Source: Caryophanales bacterium UBA6768 (GTDB lineage Bacteria > Bacillota > Bacilli > Bacillales_D > Amphibacillaceae). From it: a stretch of DNA of 10,049 nt. The translations under genes were made by a program, and so were the position numbers. The stretch covers positions 1-10,049 of the forward strand of contig DKGO01000182.1 of assembly GCA_002453315.1 (NCBI GenBank), written 5' to 3'. The number at the start of each line of letters is the position of its first letter. Position 1 is the first letter of the stretch. Of this stretch, positions 7,155 to 10,049 are shown one piece after another. Under the pieces are notes generated by a model. The model saw only the letters and a program-made list of their open reading frames with translations, was not told the DNA's origin and ran no database searches.

Positions 7155-7183
7155 ATTATATGGTGGTTATATCTTTTTGTAAA
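7155..7183 (-). promoter_or_regulatory. Sigma-A-like promoter of the comE operon
   Basis: Read on the minus strand, TTTACA (7178-7183, five of six) is followed after exactly 17 bases by a perfect TATAAT (7155-7160). It is the best promoter match in the window. Transcription would start near 7148 toward comEA, leaving a leader of roughly 175 bases. In B. subtilis this operon is activated by ComK; I saw no convincing pair of ComK boxes here. Confidence 0.55.
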
Positions 7184-7195
7184 ATACGTAAAATT

Positions 7196-7225
7196 AAAAA
7201 AACAATCGAGAAAAATGAATTTCTC
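7196..7225 (-). terminator. Probable terminator after yqeM
   Basis: On the minus strand GAGAAA (7220-7225) pairs with TTTCTC (7208-7213) around a six-base loop, followed by GATTG and seven T (7202-7196). It begins three bases after the yqeM stop. The stem is only six base pairs, so strength is doubtful, but position and T run support it. Confidence 0.5.
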
Positions 7226-7227
7226 CA

Positions 7228-7977
7228 TTATTTTTTTGCAACTATAAAGATTCTATCGTGTTGATTTCGTATAATTGAATTTTCGGTCTTAAAATCACCA
7301 TAAAAGTCAATTTTACTAAATCCACTAGTTTTTAACATTGCTTCATATTGTGCAAGTTCCCACGTCCTTTGGTCATGACTTTCTGTATACTTTTCATAAT
7401 ATTGATTTTTTGATTTTATAAAAAAAGTCATTTGATGAATCATATGACCGTCATGGTTACCTTTTATACAATCCCAAATATAGGCAAAATCATCTGCCAC
7501 ATCGGAAAAACTATGGCCGATTAATCGCTCATTCACATAGTCGATATGATGTACATCAAAAATAAAATAACCATCAATACTTAAGCTATGATAGATAGTT
7601 TTAAAAGTATCCTTAAGTTCCTCTTCATTCGTTATATAATTAATGACATCAAAAAAACTAACAAACAATTCAACATTAAAGAATCCAGATAGCTGCCGAA
7701 TATCTTGTTGGAGCCAAGTAACATTTACATTTTCGGCAAATGATTTTTCTGTAGCAATCGATAACATATCTGCTGACATATCTACGCCTATCATTTGAAA
7801 CCCTTGTTTAGCTAATTGAATCGTAATTTCGCCAGTTCCACACCCTAAATCGACAATTTTGTTTGTATTAATATGCTCTTTTTGTATTACATTTAGTAAA
7901 AAGTTTGTCCATTGATAATAGTCTACATGTGTCATTGCCTTATCATACATTGTTGCCATATGATGATAGGTTGTCAT
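7228..7977 (-). CDS. yqeM: YqeM, predicted SAM-dependent methyltransferase
   Basis: A 249-residue class I methyltransferase. The SAM-binding motif VDLGCGTGEI is at residues 42-51, the acidic residue after strand 2 is in IGVDMSADML (63-72), and QQDIR and FVSFFDVINYI follow where motifs II-III are expected. The N-terminus YHHMATMYDKAM is typical of small-molecule methyltransferases of this type. The substrate is unknown. The gene directly follows rsfS: the rsfS stop TAA and this ATG touch. GGAG sits eleven bases before the ATG inside rsfS, which suggests translational coupling. It is the last gene of the aroE-to-yqeM operon. In B. subtilis yqeM occupies the same place, next to comER, which is absent here. 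Confidence 0.88.
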   Translation of the reverse strand: MTTYHHMATMYDKAMTHVDYYQWTNFLLNVIQKEHINTNKIVDLGCGTGEITIQLAKQGFQMIGVDMSADMLSIATEKSFAENVNVTWLQQDIRQLSGFFNVELFVSFFDVINYITNEEELKDTFKTIYHSLSIDGYFIFDVHHIDYVNERLIGHSFSDVADDFAYIWDCIKGNHDGHMIHQMTFFIKSKNQYYEKYTESHDQRTWELAQYEAMLKTSGFSKIDFYGDFKTENSIIRNQHDRIFIVAKK

Positions 7978-8331
7978 TTATTGTTCATCTCCAACAGTAA
8001 TTTTTGTAGCATCTCCCCACAATTTTTCTAAATGATAATAGTCACGCTCTTCCTTATGAAAAACATGACAAACAATGTCACCCAAATCAATTAGTACCCA
8101 ACGACCTTTCTCAAAGCCTTCCACCTTCACTGTAATCTCAGTATACTGATCCGCTACTTCCTTTACTGATTTGGCTATTGCCTGCACTTGTCTTTCATTA
8201 TTACCATGGCAAATAACATAATAGTCAGCCATTGGAGTCAATTCCGTCATATTTAAAATGACACAGTTTTCCCCTTTCCTGTCCTCACATGCTTTTACAA
8301 CATTTTCTAACAACACTTCATTATTTATCAA
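7978..8331 (-). CDS. rsfS: RsfS, ribosomal silencing factor, starting at TTG inside yqeK
   Basis: RsfS (YqeL) binds ribosomal protein L14 on the large subunit and blocks joining of the subunits when nutrients are short. The 117-residue product aligns along its length with B. subtilis YqeL (118). It has ADYYVICHGN (35-44), RQVQAIA, EGFEKGRWVLIDLGD and the conserved ERDYYHLEKLWGDA. The start is TTG 8331. AAAGGAGA lies nine bases upstream, and MINNEVLLENVVKA then matches the family N-terminus. Longer readings from ATG 8403 or 8349 add a tail not found in the family, and the latter precedes the ribosome binding site. The start lies 11 bases inside the end of yqeK, which points to coupled translation. 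Confidence 0.93.
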   Translation of the reverse strand: MINNEVLLENVVKACEDRKGENCVILNMTELTPMADYYVICHGNNERQVQAIAKSVKEVADQYTEITVKVEGFEKGRWVLIDLGDIVCHVFHKEERDYYHLEKLWGDATKITVGDEQ

Positions 8332-8905
8332 AAATATATCTCTCCTTTTCATATTGTGACAATTCATTGTATGCATCAAACGAATCGGGATAAATTTTTT
8401 CATTCCTTTGCAATAAAAATATTATGGTGTTTTTTAAGGCCTGCAAAACCGCTTGATTTAGGTTTCTTTTTGCTAATTCCCGTACTTCTTCTACCCCGGG
8501 GTAATTCCTTGCTGGCTCAATATAATCAGCAACATAAATAACTTTTTCGACAAGTCCCATATTTCTTCTAGCGGCAGTATGATAATAAATCGCATGAATG
8601 ATTGAATCTTCTTTTATACCATATTTATGTTTCACTTTCATCGCAGCAACGGGCCCATGCCATAACTCCTGATTAAATTGTAACAAATCTTTTGGCAAAT
8701 CGTAATAAATAATTGCTTCTTGTAAAGAATCTGATGTATCATTTTTACAATAATCATGAAAGATAGCAGCTAATTGAACTTGCCTTAAGGGGACTTGATG
8801 AATTTCAGCAAGCTTTACTGCTTCGTCATATACTCTCATTGTATGGGAAAATCGTTTTGTTGATAGCTTTTCCTTTACCTTTTCAATCGCTTCGCTTACT
8901 TCCAT
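8321..8905 (-). CDS. yqeK: YqeK, HD-domain Ap4A hydrolase
   Basis: YqeK proteins are HD-domain phosphohydrolases that split diadenosine tetraphosphate symmetrically into two ADP. The 194-residue product shows the metal-binding set: His21 in RFSHTMRV, the His50-Asp51 doublet in FHDYCK, His83 in WHGPVA, His109 in HTAA and Asp127 in YVADYIEP. ADYIEPARNYPGVEEVR is characteristic of the YqeK group among HD proteins. The start ATG 8905 has AGGAGC ten bases upstream and overlaps the end of nadD by 23 bases. Its 3' end overlaps rsfS. Such packing next to nadD and rsfS is the rule in Firmicutes. Its job would be to remove the alarmone-like dinucleotide Ap4A. Confidence 0.94.
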   Translation of the reverse strand: MEVSEAIEKVKEKLSTKRFSHTMRVYDEAVKLAEIHQVPLRQVQLAAIFHDYCKNDTSDSLQEAIIYYDLPKDLLQFNQELWHGPVAAMKVKHKYGIKEDSIIHAIYYHTAARRNMGLVEKVIYVADYIEPARNYPGVEEVRELAKRNLNQAVLQALKNTIIFLLQRNEKIYPDSFDAYNELSQYEKERYIFDK

Positions 8906-9461
8906 ATAATTGGTGCTCCTTTATATAGTGATTAACCCGTTGGGGCAATAAATATCTCGTTGGTTCACGCTGCATTAATTTGCGTCTAATTTCAGTAGAT
9001 GAAATATCAATGGTTGGAATTGTTATCTTGATAATTGGGTAAGTTGTAGTTAATGTATGTTTAGGTCGCATAACACCGACAAATTTTATTAATGACATTA
9101 ATTGATCTATATTTTTCCAATGTGGTAAATATTCAACCATATCAGCACCTATAATAAAATAAAAATCTGTACGGGGATGGTGACCTTTTAACAATTTAAT
9201 CGTATCTATCGTATATGAAATTTCGCTGTTGTAAACTTCTATCGGATTTACACTAAATTTGTCATTGTCACCTGTCGCTAAATCCAACATTTGTAACCGG
9301 TGTTCTGCTGTAGTCATTGCTTTATTTTTATGTGGTGGAATATTAGTGGGAATAAACCAAATGGCATCTAAATGAAGTGCGTATTTAACCTCATCAGCGA
9401 TGATTAAATGACCTATATGTGGTGGATCAAAAGTTCCACCTAGTATACCTATTCTTTCCAA
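8883..9461 (-). CDS. nadD: Nicotinate-nucleotide adenylyltransferase, starting at TTG
   Basis: NadD joins nicotinate mononucleotide and ATP to deamido-NAD, the step before NAD synthase. The 192-residue product has the nucleotidyltransferase signature GGTFDPPHIGH (8-18), PPHK (42-45), FIIGADM (102-108) and the ISSTEIR motif (153-159). Length agrees with B. subtilis NadD (189). The start is TTG 9461, giving MERIGILGG, the usual N-terminus. TAGGTGAT, complementary to the 16S rRNA tail, ends four bases before it. An in-frame GTG at 9470 lies within that complementary stretch and is rejected as the start. The gap to yhbY is 15 bases, and the end overlaps yqeK. Confidence 0.95.
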   Translation of the reverse strand: MERIGILGGTFDPPHIGHLIIADEVKYALHLDAIWFIPTNIPPHKNKAMTTAEHRLQMLDLATGDNDKFSVNPIEVYNSEISYTIDTIKLLKGHHPRTDFYFIIGADMVEYLPHWKNIDQLMSLIKFVGVMRPKHTLTTTYPIIKITIPTIDISSTEIRRKLMQREPTRYLLPQRVNHYIKEHQLYGSKRSD

Positions 9462-9476
9462 ATCAATCACCTAGTC

Positions 9477-9782
9477 TTATTTGTTGTTTTTGTCTGGTAA
9501 TATAATAGTCTTATGATCTGTTGATTCTTTATAAAGCACTATTTGTCTTCCAATGATTTGTACAGTTTCCGCCCCAGTTCCATTAGTTAATTGTTCGGCA
9601 GCTACCTCCTTTTTTAAGGGGCAATTTTGTAATACAGTTATTTTTAATAATTCTCTTCTTTCTAAAGCATTATTTAGTTGTGAGATCATATTGTCTGTAA
9701 TACCGGCTTTACCGATTTGAAAAATAGCCTTCTCATCGTGGGCTAATTTTTTCAAATATCTTCTCTGTTTACTTGTTAACAT
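9477..9782 (-). CDS. yhbY: YhbY/YqeI, CRM-domain RNA-binding protein
   Basis: A 101-residue protein that is a single CRM (YhbY) domain, known to bind pre-ribosomal large-subunit particles. It shows LTSKQRRYLKKLAH at the N-terminus, the conserved GKAG loop (24-27 in IGKAGIT), NALERRELLKITVL, and the closing VQIIGRQIVLYK (74-85). The tail of about 15 residues after this is polar and basic. ATG 9782 is preceded by GGAAGG with an eight-base spacer. It starts four bases after aroE stops, so the two are probably co-translated. B. subtilis calls this gene yqeI, in the same place. The assembly role is inferred from relatives. Confidence 0.92.
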   Translation of the reverse strand: MLTSKQRRYLKKLAHDEKAIFQIGKAGITDNMISQLNNALERRELLKITVLQNCPLKKEVAAEQLTNGTGAETVQIIGRQIVLYKESTDHKTIILPDKNNK

Positions 9783-9786
9783 CGTA

Positions 9787-10049
9787 TCAGCCTTCCAATA
9801 TTTTTTTTAATTTATCTTCCATATCTTTTATTTCAATTGTATGTTTTGTCCATATTTCAAAAGCATATAGTGCTTGATATAACAACATCGTATGTCCATA
9901 ATGAATATTTGCACCTAAAGATTTTGCCCGTTTTAAAAAAGCAGTAAATAAAGGTTGATAAACAATATCACTAACAATCGCACCATTTTTTAATTTGTTA
10001 AGTCGTATGACCATGTCAGAATCATTAGGTTTCATTCCTACTGAGGTCG
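9787..10049 (-). CDS. aroE: Shikimate dehydrogenase, C-terminal part (gene runs off the right edge)
   Basis: AroE reduces 3-dehydroshikimate to shikimate with NADPH in aromatic amino acid synthesis. Only about the last 87 residues are in the window. Reading from the right edge gives TSVGMKPN, the conserved TS(I/V)GM segment in the NADP-binding domain, then IVSDIVYQP, GANIHYGHTMLLYQ and AFEIWT. The Gln in MLLYQ corresponds to the substrate-contacting Gln of the family. The usual NG after IH is YG here, a mild variation. The ATG at 10035 is the internal Met of TSVGM, not a start. In this window it is the most upstream gene seen of the operon that runs leftward to yqeM. Confidence 0.93.
   Translation of the reverse strand, partial: TSVGMKPNDSDMVIRLNKLKNGAIVSDIVYQPLFTAFLKRAKSLGANIHYGHTMLLYQALYAFEIWTKHTIEIKDMEDKLKKILEG

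Noticed and set aside
7100..7223. ComK boxes upstream of comEA
   Set aside because: Single near-matches to AAAA-N5-TTTT exist at 7101-7113 and 7211-7223, but they are not spaced as the required pair, one overlaps the terminator, and AT-rich DNA makes chance matches common.
8356..8541. Open plus-strand frame opposite yqeK
   Set aside because: It lies fully antisense to a confident gene and has no Shine-Dalgarno or recognisable motifs. The same holds for plus frames at 1256-1468 and 6029-6223, and minus frames at 2334-2561 and 2958-3146.
1..10049. CRISPR array, insertion sequence, tRNA or rRNA
   Set aside because: No regularly spaced repeats, transposase reading frame with terminal repeats, cloverleaf or rRNA-like stretch was found; nearly all DNA is explained by conserved genes.

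Overview
The window is AT-rich DNA from an endospore-forming, low-GC Gram-positive bacterium of the Bacillaceae. A germination protease gene (gpr) marks a spore former. The order gpr / rpsT / holA / yqzM / comEC-comEB-comEA / yqeM / rsfS / yqeK / nadD / yhbY / aroE is the Bacillus subtilis order for this chromosomal region. The proteins resemble B. subtilis at moderate level only, so I suggest a more distant genus (for example the Oceanobacillus/Virgibacillus/Gracilibacillus side). That genus guess is inference.

Left part (1-2320): the 5' part of gpr runs off the left edge on the minus strand, with rpsT diverging from it. A strong symmetric terminator lies between rpsT and the converging holA. 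yqzM, a tiny membrane protein gene of 43 codons, follows on the plus strand with its own promoter-like sequence and terminator.

Middle (2320-6985): a stand-alone eutH-type ethanolamine transporter gene sits on the plus strand where B. subtilis has none. It converges on the late competence operon comEA-comEB-comEC, which reads leftward. ComEA binds incoming DNA, ComEC forms the membrane channel, and ComEB is a dCMP deaminase family protein. All three read as intact.

Right part (6985-10049): a 256-base intergenic gap stands where comER lies in B. subtilis. It holds a good sigma-A-like promoter for comEA, a leader with a nested inverted repeat, and the terminator of the next operon. That operon (aroE, yhbY, nadD, yqeK, rsfS, yqeM, all minus strand) is tightly packed with overlaps or gaps of 0-15 bases. 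It mixes shikimate/NAD biosynthesis, Ap4A hydrolysis and ribosome assembly/silencing.

Four genes (rpsT, comEA, rsfS, nadD) most likely start at TTG. In three of them a GTG that belongs to the Shine-Dalgarno sequence imitates an earlier start. I found no mobile element, CRISPR array, tRNA or rRNA, and no convincing undescribed system. The points most worth a look are the orphan eutH, the missing comER, the structured comEA leader, the short GPR propeptide and the start-codon pattern.
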